The notes: a model not told the origin generated them from the letters alone. Counted from the stretch's first letter, positions 1 to 6,882 are shown. The stretch is 12,437 bases of DNA from JANMDR01 sp031376425 (GCA_031376425.1 JANMDR010000043.1:1-12437); one strand, 5' to 3'. A program made the numbers and translations.

Positions 1-81
1 CGAGATATTGTCTGTCCGACGGATAAAAATGCGAACAACCGTCGATTATGCATTGAAAACATCGCAAATTTGAATATCTAG
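1..81 (+). CDS. Possible 3' end of an unidentified gene (partial)
   Basis: The plus strand is open from the first base of the window for 26 codons and closes with TAG at 79-81. The peptide begins RDIVCPTDKNANNRR and ends NIANLNI. I do not recognise it. It could be the tail of a gene that starts outside the window, but 26 codons can be open by chance. No terminator-like hairpin follows before the convergent gene that stops at 127. The other frames here are broken by stops. Confidence 0.25.
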   Translation, partial: RDIVCPTDKNANNRRLCIENIANLNI

Positions 82-126
82 CGACGTTAAGTAGCGCATG
101 AAATTCCGAAAATGTGGGGTTTCCAT

Positions 127-516
127 TCAGACACTAGATAGAAGTAAATCAAACGCACCCCACTCCACTTCTGGCAAATCGACTGGTATTTTCTTACCGT
201 GGATTTCGACCGACATTGCCACAGGTTCATCTGCACCAATACCTTTGATAACTTTTTCTAAAATGCCCGCTGTTTCCAGCAAGCCGCGTTCACGCGCAAA
301 TTTAGCAGCAATGGGGATGCTTTCTGGTTGATTCTCCAATACCTCGGCAATGCCATCACACTGCGCTACGGTGCATAAATGCCACACCAATAATTCGGCC
401 TCAGAAAGTTCAAAATCTGCTTCAAGCGCCTCGTTTAAGGCCTCCTCAAGCTCGTATGTCAGTTCTAAAGCAGTGCGCTGGGCACGTTGCGCAAGTAAGT
501 TTTCGGCGTAGGACAT
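127..516 (-). CDS. Acidic hypothetical protein, downstream of orn
   Basis: A 129-residue protein of no family I recognise. It is strongly acidic: the first half is rich in Glu and Leu (for example ELTYELEEALNEALEADFEL) and looks largely alpha-helical. The C-terminal third (about residues 95-129) contains short strand-like stretches such as VAMSVEIHGKKIPVDL. No signal peptide or membrane segment is visible, so a cytoplasmic protein is expected. The ATG (514-516) lies only 2 bases after the orn stop codon, with no clear Shine-Dalgarno sequence, so translation is probably coupled to orn on one transcript. That placement is the only hint of function. Existence as a gene is well supported by length and tight packing; function is unknown. 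Confidence 0.8.
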   Translation of the reverse strand: MSYAENLLAQRAQRTALELTYELEEALNEALEADFELSEAELLVWHLCTVAQCDGIAEVLENQPESIPIAAKFARERGLLETAGILEKVIKGIGADEPVAMSVEIHGKKIPVDLPEVEWGAFDLLLSSV

Positions 517-518
517 GG

Positions 519-1067
519 CTAGTTTAAATTCAAAAAATGTTCGCGATAATATTTCAATTCTTCAATGCTTTCCTGAATATCCGCCAGAGCTTCATGTTTG
601 CCGTGTTTTTTCATGCCGGACATAATGGTCGGCTTCCAGCGTTTTGCCAGTTCTTTCAAGGTGGATACATCTAAATTGCGATAATGAAAGAAGGCTTCTA
701 GTTCAGGCATGGCACGCGCCATGAAGCGGCGGTCTTGGCAAATCGAGTTACCGCACATAGGGGATGTTTTTGCGGGTACGTGCTCGCGCAAAAACGCTAA
801 CATTTGCGCTTGTACCGCTGCTTCATCTAAGGTAGACGCCTTTACACGGTCAATCAGGCCAGATTTTTTGTGGGTGGATTGATTCCATGAATCCATTGCC
901 GCTAACACCGTATCGCTTTGATGAATTGCCACACCTGGCATTTCGGCCAGCACATTTAAATTAGCGTCGGTGACGATCATTGCAATTTCAATGACACAAT
1001 CGGTTTCAGGCGTTAAGCCTGTCATTTCCATATCTAGCCAAACTAGATTGTTTTGATCAACAGCCAC
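519..1067 (-). CDS. orn: Oligoribonuclease (3'-5' exoribonuclease, DEDDh family)
   Basis: This 182-residue protein has the usual Orn length. Orn degrades 2-5 nt RNA fragments, and in many bacteria the linear dinucleotides pGpG and pApG, to mononucleotides in the cytoplasm. The DEDDh active site is complete: Asp12 and Glu14 in LDMEMTGL (ExoI), Asp112 in CQDRRFM (ExoII), and His158 and Asp163 in KHEALADIQESIEEL (ExoIII). The family-typical WNQSTHKKSGL and CGNSICQDRRFM blocks are also present. The start is GTG at 1065-1067, with GGGAG about 10 bases upstream; the next Met (residue 13) lies inside the ExoI motif, so it cannot be the start. A perfect TATAAT lies upstream. The gene diverges from the carbinolamine dehydratase gene and leads into the acidic hypothetical gene. 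Confidence 0.97.
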   Translation of the reverse strand: MAVDQNNLVWLDMEMTGLTPETDCVIEIAMIVTDANLNVLAEMPGVAIHQSDTVLAAMDSWNQSTHKKSGLIDRVKASTLDEAAVQAQMLAFLREHVPAKTSPMCGNSICQDRRFMARAMPELEAFFHYRNLDVSTLKELAKRWKPTIMSGMKKHGKHEALADIQESIEELKYYREHFLNLN

Positions 1068-1099
1068 AGTGGATTAACTCCCGTAAAATAAGAACCTTG

Positions 1100-1105
1100 A
1101 TTATA
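1100..1105 (-). promoter_or_regulatory. Candidate -10 box of the orn promoter
   Basis: On the minus strand a perfect TATAAT lies about 33 bases before the orn GTG, in the 83-base gap between the divergent orn and dehydratase genes. No good -35 box is visible at the right distance (the region reads about AGGATA), so this may be a weak or activator-dependent sigma-70 promoter. A comparable plus-strand promoter for the dehydratase gene is not clear. Confidence 0.4.
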
Positions 1106-1150
1106 TTCTGCCCTTGTCGTTTATCCTAGCCACGCTAACTTGGAACCAAA

Positions 1151-1477
1151 ATGCAAAAACTATTAGACATGCAATGCGAAGCTGGCGCTGATGCCCTTCA
1201 AGATCAAGAGATTGCGATGCATTTACAAAAGCTGAATGGCTGGGATCGCGCCGGCAGCGAAATTCGTAAAATGTTTTTTTTCCGCAATTATTATGAAACT
1301 ATCGCTTTCGTCAACGCCTTAGCCTTTGTAGTACATAAGCAAGACCATCATCCAGAATTGAGCGTGCATTACAATAAATGCGTGGTGGCATTTTCAACCC
1401 ATGACGCGAATGGGATAACCTTAAATGATTTTATTTGTGCCGCGAAAGTGGAAGCTTTAGTGAGTACGCAAGCATGA
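1151..1477 (+). CDS. phhB: Pterin-4a-carbinolamine dehydratase (PCD/DCoH family)
   Basis: A 108-residue protein of the PCD/DCoH fold, normal for the family. The family dehydrates 4a-hydroxytetrahydropterin during pterin recycling after aromatic amino acid hydroxylation. The signature block is present: HKQDHHPELSVHYNKC (residues 62-77), with the catalytic His66-His67-Pro68, followed by FSTHDANGIT with His84 and then DF..AAKVEAL. The ATG at 1151 is preceded by a weak GGAA. The stop overlaps the rsgA start as ATGA (1474-1477), so the two genes are translationally coupled. No phenylalanine hydroxylase gene is in view, so its partner enzyme or its role here is open; stand-alone PCD homologues are common in bacteria. 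The symbol rests on family membership. Confidence 0.93.
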   Translation: MQKLLDMQCEAGADALQDQEIAMHLQKLNGWDRAGSEIRKMFFFRNYYETIAFVNALAFVVHKQDHHPELSVHYNKCVVAFSTHDANGITLNDFICAAKVEALVSTQA

Positions 1478-2415
1478 ACCCTAAAGGTATAGTAACTGGC
1501 GATTTTGGACGTGATTTTTTGGTGGAGCTGGCTGATCGTACCCAACTCACCTGCTCACGCAAGGGCAAAAAGCAAGATGTGACCTGTGGCGATATTGTCG
1601 AAGTGTCCTTGGCTGACCCAAGTGGTGACGGTGGCAATTCAAAACAGGGACGCATTGAAAGTGTAGCGCCACGGCGCAATGTATTGTTTCGTACCGATGC
1701 GTGGCGTGAAAAAACCTTGGCCGCCAATATTGATCAAGCCTTGGTCATCGTGGCACCGAAGCCCACTTTCTCCGATACCTTTCTCTATTTGTGCCTATTG
1801 GCCTGCGAAGCAGCGCAGATCAAGCCGCTTATCATGTTGAACAAAAAAGATTTGCCAGAATATGATGAAGCCTACGCCCGTATTGCCCACCTTGAAACCA
1901 TTGGCTATGAAATTTTGCCAATGTCGGCCAAGCTTGATGTAGAGCCGTTGCGCCCCTATTTATCAGGTAAAACCACCTTGCTGGTTGGGCAGTCTGGCAT
2001 GGGCAAATCACGGACGGTAAATAATCTAGTTATGCGTGATGTAGCACGCGAGGGCGAGCTATCCGAAGCGCTGGACTCTGGCAAACATACCACCACCTAT
2101 ACCCGCACTTACCGGCTTGACGCCACCACCACGATTATGGATTCGCCGGGGCTGCAATCGTTCGGCCTATTTCATTTAAGCGATGATGATATTGCCTTTG
2201 CGATGCCTGAATTTAGGCCTTACATCGGTCACTGCAAATACGGCAATTGCATTCATGTGGCCGAACCAAAATGCGCTATCACTGCAGCATTAGGTATTGT
2301 GACCACAGCCGCACAGGGTGGAAAAATTCACCCTGCACGGCTATCGTTTTATCAAGCGCTTATTGAGCAACAGCACGAGCTACGCTTGGCACATCCGGAC
2401 TGGAAAACGTCCTAG
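1474..2415 (+). CDS. rsgA: Ribosome small-subunit-dependent GTPase RsgA
   Basis: RsgA is a late 30S assembly GTPase. The 313 residues show an N-terminal OB-fold (about 1-70), then a circularly permuted GTPase with motif order G4-G5-G1-G2-G3: NKKD (123-126), MSAK (150-153), P-loop GQSGMGKS (172-179), GKHTTT as G2 (203-208), and DSPG (223-226). A C-terminal zinc site follows with spacing C-x4-C-x-H-x5-C (Cys254, Cys259, His261, Cys267). The open frame extends upstream to a TTG at 1435, but the ATG at 1474 is chosen because it gives the standard N terminus (MNPKGIVTGDFGRDFLV) and an ATGA overlap with the upstream gene. It ends one base from the convergent heat-shock gene, with no terminator between them. 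Confidence 0.97.
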   Translation: MNPKGIVTGDFGRDFLVELADRTQLTCSRKGKKQDVTCGDIVEVSLADPSGDGGNSKQGRIESVAPRRNVLFRTDAWREKTLAANIDQALVIVAPKPTFSDTFLYLCLLACEAAQIKPLIMLNKKDLPEYDEAYARIAHLETIGYEILPMSAKLDVEPLRPYLSGKTTLLVGQSGMGKSRTVNNLVMRDVAREGELSEALDSGKHTTTYTRTYRLDATTTIMDSPGLQSFGLFHLSDDDIAFAMPEFRPYIGHCKYGNCIHVAEPKCAITAALGIVTTAAQGGKIHPARLSFYQALIEQQHELRLAHPDWKTS

Positions 2416-2416
2416 C

Positions 2417-2917
2417 TTATTGAATCGTGATTGATGCCGCTGCGCTCAAGGTTTTCTTCGGCAAAGTAAGCGTCAACACGCCGTCTTGATACCGCGCTGC
2501 AACCTTAGTTTCATCAATATCATGACGTACGGTGAAACGACGGGCACTTGCAATGGCCTCGCCATCTTCCGTTGCGGCATACTCGCGACGCAACCAAGTT
2601 TCCGATTCTGCAACCAGCGTCGGTGCCTTCAATTTAGCGCTAATCGACACGGCTTTGCCTTCTACTTTTACGTCAATATCTTCGCGCTTTACACCTGGCA
2701 GTGCGGCGTAAACGGTGTAAGCAACTTCTGATTCACTGACGTCGATGGCGATATTTGTGGCTGAAGTAACTGCACTTTCGGCGCATTGAGACTGCCCAAA
2801 AACACCTGACGACCAGAAGGTAGTCCCAATGCGGGACAATAGGGCATCTACAGCCGCTTGTTGTGCGGCATTATTGGCGAAGGCGCGACTTGGGGAAATA
2901 TTTAAAAATGCTCTCAT
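2417..2917 (-). CDS. Small heat-shock protein (Hsp20/alpha-crystallin family)
   Basis: A 166-residue ATP-independent holdase chaperone. An alanine-rich N-terminal arm (1-54) precedes the alpha-crystallin domain (about 55-155). That domain carries ALPGVKREDIDVKVEGKAV (residues 72-90) and the hallmark DGVLTLTLPK (145-154). The C-terminal tail ends in ITI, the I-x-I motif that docks neighbouring dimers in the oligomer. The ATG is preceded by a strong AGGAG six bases upstream. The 200-base divergent region shared with the YceH gene contains a possible heat-shock promoter and an SD-masking hairpin, consistent with temperature control. The stop is 1 base from the rsgA stop on the other strand. Hsp20 proteins have several paralogue names, so no symbol is assigned. 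Confidence 0.95.
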   Translation of the reverse strand: MRAFLNISPSRAFANNAAQQAAVDALLSRIGTTFWSSGVFGQSQCAESAVTSATNIAIDVSESEVAYTVYAALPGVKREDIDVKVEGKAVSISAKLKAPTLVAESETWLRREYAATEDGEAIASARRFTVRHDIDETKVAARYQDGVLTLTLPKKTLSAAASITIQ

Positions 2918-2921
2918 GGTG

Positions 2922-2938
2922 TTCTCCTAAAAGGGAAA
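2922..2938 (-). promoter_or_regulatory. Possible RNA-thermometer hairpin over the hsp20 SD
   Basis: In the minus-strand leader, UUUCCC (2938-2933) can pair with GGAGAA (2927-2922) across a UUUUA loop. This buries most of the AGGAG Shine-Dalgarno in a weak stem containing one C-A mismatch and one G-U pair. In addition, AACACC just before the AUG (2923-2918) is exactly complementary to GGUGUU farther upstream (2994-2989). Weak, mismatched SD pairing is how ROSE and fourU thermometers in small heat-shock leaders work. This is an inference from hand folding only. Confidence 0.35.
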
Positions 2939-3005
2939 AATTAAGGTTTCTACAGTGAGTTGCGGCGCTCTTGAAAGACCATCAGCGCAACACCTCGTGC
3001 ATCCC

Positions 3006-3033
3006 ATATCGGTACGGCTGCGTTGAATACAAG
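3006..3033 (-). promoter_or_regulatory. Weak candidate sigma-32 (heat-shock) promoter for hsp20
   Basis: On the minus strand CTTGTAT (3033-3027) is followed after 14 bases by CCGATAT (3012-3006). This resembles the heat-shock consensus CTTGAAA - N13-15 - CCCCATnT, with several mismatches in both boxes. It would give a leader of about 80 bases for the small heat-shock gene, long enough for the hairpins seen there. The match alone is weak. Confidence 0.25.
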
Positions 3034-3117
3034 CAAATTTTGCGCACTATATTTTTAGTTGTGTACACTTGAATTTTTATTCACCGCCTTTATTTGCAAC
3101 TCTTTTTATTGAAAATC

Positions 3118-3798
3118 ATGATCGAATTCGACCTTTCCCAATTTGAAGCGCGTGTGCTTGGTGTGCTGGCTGAAAAGCAATTTATAACGCCCGACATCTA
3201 TCCACTGTCGCTTAACGCGCTCACTAACGGCTGCAATCAATTGAGCAATCGCGACCCTGTGATGGCGCTATCAGACGATACTGTTTTACAAGCTTTGCAG
3301 CGCCTGCAGCAAAGAAAATTGGTGCAGGTTTACTACCCTGCAGGTAGCCGCGTTGCGAAGTATCAGCACATGTTGGCAGAAGTATTTGCGGTGGATGATG
3401 CTCGCTTAGGCGTGCTCACCATGCTGCTGCTACGCGGCCCACAAACCTGTGGCGAACTGCGTAGCCGCACTGGGCGTATGCATGATTTTAGCAATGTCGA
3501 TGCAGTAGAACGCAGCCTCAATGATCTAGCCAATGCCTCGCAAGCGCTGGTGATGCAACTGCCCCGCGCACCCGGCACCAAAGAAGCACGCTGGGCGCAT
3601 TTACTGTGCGGCGAAATAGCCATCGAACGCCAAGAAATGGCCGCCAGCATGGTGGGGCACAATATGAGCGGTGGCGTGGTGAACAGTAGTTTGAGTGATG
3701 AACGCGTGAATCAATTAGAAGCCGATGTAACGCAGCTAAAGCGGGAAATGGCGTGGCTGACTGAGGAATTACTGAAGTTTAAAAAGCAGTTTGAGTAA
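3118..3798 (+). CDS. YceH/DUF480 family winged-helix protein
   Basis: A 226-residue protein of the DUF480 (YceH) family, whose members are built of two winged-helix domains and whose role is still poorly defined. Family blocks are clear: EARVLGVLAEKQFITPDIYP (residues 10-29), LNALTNGCNQLSNRDP (32-47), LLLRGPQTCGELRSRTGRMHDF (103-124) and PRAPGTKEARWAHLL (149-163). The last 30 residues (about 196-226) form a predicted coiled coil (NQLEADVTQLKREMAWLTEEL), also common in the family. The frame is open from a TTG at 3094, but ATG at 3118 gives the canonical MIEFDLS start. No strong Shine-Dalgarno precedes either. It diverges from hsp20 and is followed by a 14-bp hairpin. Confidence 0.93.
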   Translation: MIEFDLSQFEARVLGVLAEKQFITPDIYPLSLNALTNGCNQLSNRDPVMALSDDTVLQALQRLQQRKLVQVYYPAGSRVAKYQHMLAEVFAVDDARLGVLTMLLLRGPQTCGELRSRTGRMHDFSNVDAVERSLNDLANASQALVMQLPRAPGTKEARWAHLLCGEIAIERQEMAASMVGHNMSGGVVNSSLSDERVNQLEADVTQLKREMAWLTEELLKFKKQFE

Positions 3799-3804
3799 AA
3801 TGGT

Positions 3805-3840
3805 CGTGAAGCCTAAGCGGTGTATTGCTTAGGCTTCACG
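3805..3840. terminator. Bidirectional hairpin between two convergent genes
   Basis: A perfect 14-bp inverted repeat (CGTGAAGCCTAAGC at 3805-3818 and its complement at 3827-3840) encloses the 8-base loop GGTGTATT. It sits 6 bases after the YceH stop and 9 bases after the stop of the convergent secreted-protein gene (3850). The position and stem strength suit a shared terminator. Neither side has a good U-tract: the minus-strand transcript continues ACCAUUUUAC, and the plus-strand one has no U run. Termination may therefore be inefficient, or the hairpin may protect 3' ends. Confidence 0.55.
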
Positions 3841-3849
3841 CCAGTACAC

Positions 3850-5769
3850 TTAGTCTTTAGGCACGTGTTTACGATCATATCCAGCAGGCTTATCGCAGAA
3901 CCAACCCTGATCTTTCCAGCCTCGTGGGCAGTACTTAAAACAACCTCGGATTTTTAAAGCCGTGCTGTAGAAGCCAGATATACACTTCCTTACCCAACGC
4001 GCAGACTGCACCTCGCAATTACCGTTGCCAGCTTCTCTCTCGCAGGCATTCTCGCTACCAAATCCGTCGCGCGTGTAGGTGATGCTACTGTTGTTGTCGG
4101 GGCGACTACAAGATGAACCCGAATCGCCCCAACCAGACGGACATACAGGCGAGCATCTCCCCACAACGTTGCCATAATACCCAGATTGGCAAGGTGCGTA
4201 GCAAAATGCCCCGTGCGTCTCGGTGCCATCTGGGCAGGGCCTTGGCTCAAGGTCAATCAAGCGTTTAACTTCAGCCGCAATTGCGCTCACCGGTGCCGCT
4301 ACGGATTCAGGGGTTGCACTCAGATCAACCCACTTTCCAAACACAGCAAACCGCAGGTTCGCTCTAGCCGCAGTTGGATTTCGTAAATCAATCGCCGCAG
4401 TTGCTCGGTCAAAAGTAAACCCAGACATCGCCACGTCGAACACTTTTCTCGTTCCAGCGCCCATATTCTTGCCTAACAAGTTTGCCGTCGCAGCCGATAT
4501 ATCAGCTTTCAATTTCGCATTATCAAATATTACTGCGAACGACGCGCCACCTGTGGGCAGCGCCGCCCCCAGTTGCCTATTGAGGAGCTTGAGAATGTCG
4601 GCCTCAACACCTGCATAGAGATTAACGTCGACGCCAGAGCCGCCTGCCTGAAGCTCGACACTAAACGTAGGCTTAGTTATGTTTACGTTGCTGGTTGCGT
4701 CTTGAAGCGCGAACGGGGTGGCAATCACCTTAGCACCGGCTTTAATAGGCAACTGCGGATTGGGCAACCTATTGGTAATGCCCGCCACTTTCGCTATCGC
4801 ATAGCCGTAAGGCGCTAACGCAGTCAATACACCCTTCAATGTGGGTTGTCCGGTGATATTGAGCGCGATGCCGCCTGAAGTTGCAGTCAGCGCATCGGCG
4901 ATCACGACGCCATTTATGCCAATATCACGCGCTTCGCCCAAGTATCCCTGCGAGATGGCGCCCACGACGCGGACGACATTATTCCCCTTGAAGGTCAGAT
5001 CGAGGCGACCAGCGGTAGCGCGTGCAAGTCCGAAGCCGAGCACATTCCATTCGCTAGTACAGGATTGCCCCGCCGAAGTTGGCTTACTGGCGCATGCACC
5101 GACCATAGTTGCCGAGACAAAAAGTTGCCCTTTGGTATCTACCGCGAGCGTCGACTGCGTTGCTATCCAGCCATCAGCGGTGGTGGGCTGGATATAAAGG
5201 GATGCCGTACCACCCAACGTAAAAAACAGCTGTGTGTTGAGGCGTTTAGGGAGTGGTTGTGTAGCGGCAACTCTGATGTCGAGCCGACTCGCCATTACCG
5301 CTGTGCCTATTTCGTTACTAATCTTAAGTTCGCGTGGCTGTGGAATACTCATTGAGGCCGTAAAGCTCAACTCCACCCCAAGTATCCCACCGGCAGCCGG
5401 CGCGATGGCGATGACGATCGGCACATTTGTTGACGGCGCACCGAATACACTTATAGCACCTCCGAGGTTTTGCACTGCGGTAGATACTGCGGCTGTTTGT
5501 GACGAGGTATTGTTCACTTTAAATTGACTTAAATTGATATTGCCACTGAGATTAAGTCGCCCAGTGCCAGGGCTCGTGACCACTAGGTTTGGAAAATCAA
5601 AGACGCCTTGTAGTTCCGATAGCCAAGTACGCATCTCCACTGAAAGTTCCTTCTGCTCTATAGCCGCCATGAAAGGGTCGGCCGCGCGCGCATGAACTGA
5701 TACCAATGCGGATACAACAATTAATAAAAAACTAAGTATGCGGTACATGAGATATTGGGTGGTTTTCAT
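3850..5769 (-). CDS. Secreted protein with two C-terminal Cys-rich modules, unknown function
   Basis: A 639-residue protein I cannot place in a named family. Residues 1-30 form a Sec signal peptide (Lys/Arg start, hydrophobic ILSFLLIVVSALVSV, cleavage near ARA-A). Residues about 55-500 are rich in Ala, Gly, Thr and alternating hydrophobics, suggesting a large beta-rich domain with only two cysteines. The last ~128 residues hold 12 cysteines in two six-Cys modules: C512-x10-C523-x3-C527-x11-C539-x3-C543-x10-C554, and C576-x8-C585-x10-C596-x13-C610-x3-C614-x10-C625. The block CxxxCPxGWxDxGxxCxxP occurs in both (539-556 and 610-627). Even spacing and export suggest three disulfides per module outside the cytoplasm. 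GAGGA about six bases before the ATG serves as SD. It appears monocistronic. Attachment or ligand binding is a guess. Confidence 0.85.
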   Translation of the reverse strand: MKTTQYLMYRILSFLLIVVSALVSVHARAADPFMAAIEQKELSVEMRTWLSELQGVFDFPNLVVTSPGTGRLNLSGNINLSQFKVNNTSSQTAAVSTAVQNLGGAISVFGAPSTNVPIVIAIAPAAGGILGVELSFTASMSIPQPRELKISNEIGTAVMASRLDIRVAATQPLPKRLNTQLFFTLGGTASLYIQPTTADGWIATQSTLAVDTKGQLFVSATMVGACASKPTSAGQSCTSEWNVLGFGLARATAGRLDLTFKGNNVVRVVGAISQGYLGEARDIGINGVVIADALTATSGGIALNITGQPTLKGVLTALAPYGYAIAKVAGITNRLPNPQLPIKAGAKVIATPFALQDATSNVNITKPTFSVELQAGGSGVDVNLYAGVEADILKLLNRQLGAALPTGGASFAVIFDNAKLKADISAATANLLGKNMGAGTRKVFDVAMSGFTFDRATAAIDLRNPTAARANLRFAVFGKWVDLSATPESVAAPVSAIAAEVKRLIDLEPRPCPDGTETHGAFCYAPCQSGYYGNVVGRCSPVCPSGWGDSGSSCSRPDNNSSITYTRDGFGSENACEREAGNGNCEVQSARWVRKCISGFYSTALKIRGCFKYCPRGWKDQGWFCDKPAGYDRKHVPKD

Positions 5770-5843
5770 AAAATCCTCGTTGAGTGAGCGGTTAGATTAC
5801 GGAACGAACTTAGAACGGGTATGACCGATGCACCGAGCGCAAA

Positions 5844-5896
5844 ACTGCGCCACGATGAACGAGCATGCCGTAAGGCACTTTTACTGCGCACGATGA
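5844..5896 (+). repeat. Spaced direct repeat ACTGCGC(C)ACGATGA, two copies
   Basis: ACTGCGCCACGATGA (5844-5858) recurs 39 bases later as ACTGCGCACGATGA (5883-5896), identical except for one missing C. Its core GCGCCACGATG also occurs on the minus strand upstream of the kinase gene (8834-8824). The sites could be operators or parts of a degenerate dispersed repeat; the sequence does not decide. Confidence 0.4.
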
Positions 5897-6012
5897 TTTG
5901 TGCTCGCCAATGACTTAGAATTAATAGTTATTATTGTGATTCAGCGTTTTCAGCGCTGCACCACATTTGTTGTCGCTTCAAGAAGTGTAGCCCCCGATTT
6001 CGCGCTCGACAA

Positions 6013-6028
6013 CACGACTAAAGTCGTG
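6013..6028. repeat. 16-bp near-palindrome upstream of the response regulator
   Basis: CACGACTAAAGTCGTG has 7-base arms complementary across AA. It lies 81 bases before the response-regulator ATG. A one-base variant that is a perfect palindrome lies upstream of the convergent kinase gene (8802-8817). TAGCCCCC occurs on the left side of both copies: immediately adjacent in the kinase copy and about 20 bases away here. It could be a regulator binding site or a REP-like hairpin. Confidence 0.55.
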
Positions 6029-6109
6029 CCGCGTGCGCAAAGGCTCGTGGCGTTATTGAGCCGCATCATATTCTTTTCAAAATTTGTGCATAACCTTTCT
6101 AAAAAAAAC

Positions 6110-6730
6110 ATGCTCTCCCAAATTAGCAAAGTACTTATCACCGATGACCATAGCCTCATACGCGCAGGCATTGCTCACTTAGTTTCACGCCTGCTGCCAG
6201 AGGCCCAGATAGTGCATGCAGAAACCCGCTTAGCCACACTGCAAGCATTAAGTGCACATGCCGATATTGGGCTATTGGTGGTGGATTTAACGCTTGCCGA
6301 TGCGCATGGTTTGGGCATTGTTGAATCGGTGTTTGCCCACCACCCGCTATTGCCTGTAGTAGTGGTGTCAGGTGTTGAAGACGCTGATTTAGCGCGACGC
6401 GCCGTGGCATTGGGGGTGTTGGGGTTTGTGGCAAAATCAGCCGATTCTGCAGCGACTGAAGCCGCCCTGCAAACGGTATTGAACGGTGGGCGCTACTTGC
6501 CGAGTTTTGCCTATGCAGCCTCCCAACAAAAACCTTTTTCACCCAGTAGTTTATCGGAACGCCAAACCGAAGTGATGCGCCTGATGTGCGAAGGTTTAAG
6601 CAATAAGCAAATTGCGGCTGCATTAAACCTTACCGAAGCAACGGTAAAAGGTCATTTGACGTTGGTTTTTAGAGCACTAAAAGTGAGTTCACGCTCGCAA
6701 GCGATTGTGGCGGCGCAAACGCTTTCGTAA
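6110..6730 (+). CDS. NarL/LuxR-type two-component response regulator
   Basis: A 206-residue transcription regulator. The receiver domain (about 5-122) has acidic residues Asp12-Asp13 (ITDDHSLIRAG), phospho-acceptor Asp59 (VVDLTL), Ser87 (VVSG) and Lys109 (FVAKSAD), so it should be phosphorylatable. The LuxR/GerE helix-turn-helix (about 147-203) reads LSERQTEVMRLMCEGLSNKQIA followed by LTEATVKGHL. The start is ATG 6110, which begins right before the receiver (MLSQISKVLITDDH); the upstream open stretch from 5900 has no receiver-like sequence. An A-rich run, not an SD, precedes it. The gene converges on a hybrid kinase gene 167 bases away, its likely partner. Both upstream regions share a palindrome that this protein might bind (inference). 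Confidence 0.94.
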   Translation: MLSQISKVLITDDHSLIRAGIAHLVSRLLPEAQIVHAETRLATLQALSAHADIGLLVVDLTLADAHGLGIVESVFAHHPLLPVVVVSGVEDADLARRAVALGVLGFVAKSADSAATEAALQTVLNGGRYLPSFAYAASQQKPFSPSSLSERQTEVMRLMCEGLSNKQIAAALNLTEATVKGHLTLVFRALKVSSRSQAIVAAQTLS

Positions 6731-6882
6731 TCGTTACCGCTGTCGCCGCATTAGCGCGACTAGGTTTACCGTTATGCCATTTGCGAATTATTAGTGATGT
6801 AGTAGAAAACTCCTACGCACCGTCACGCCCACGCAGGCGGGAAGGACGAATCATGGATATTTTCAACAATAATGATCGCCTT

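Larger units (their letters stand above)
5770..6109. other. Divergent intergenic region with repeats, no gene
   Basis: These 340 bases separate the secreted-protein gene (minus) from the response-regulator gene (plus) and must hold both promoters. I see a spaced direct repeat (5844-5858 and 5883-5896), a small TGCC-GTAA-GGCA hairpin near 5865-5876, and the near-palindrome at 6013-6028. A weak promoter-like pair for the regulator gene, TTGAGC (6056-6061) and AAAATT (6079-6084), has 17-base spacing but matches consensus poorly. The regulator's frame stays open back to 5900, but that upstream part is not like response-regulator sequence. Confidence 0.6.

Noticed and set aside
46..126. A 26-codon minus-strand frame starting ATG right after the stop of the acidic hypothetical gene.
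   Set aside because: Too short, no SD, no recognisable sequence; likely chance.
3990..5527. Many overlapping open frames of 66-131 codons on both strands inside the secreted-protein gene.
   Set aside because: They are shadows of the 639-residue reading frame, which has a signal peptide and ordered cysteine modules.
5900..6109. 70-codon N-terminal extension of the response regulator.
   Set aside because: It has no receiver-like features, spans the palindrome, and the ATG at 6110 places the receiver at the normal distance from the start.
6742..6760. GTCGC...GCGAC hairpin after the response-regulator stop, considered as a terminator.
   Set aside because: Only a 5-bp stem and no T run follows.
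6820..6845. CGCCC...GGCGGG hairpin resembling Neisseria dRS3-type or other intergenic repeats.
   Set aside because: The match is degenerate and the stem only 4-5 bp; no second copy in the window.
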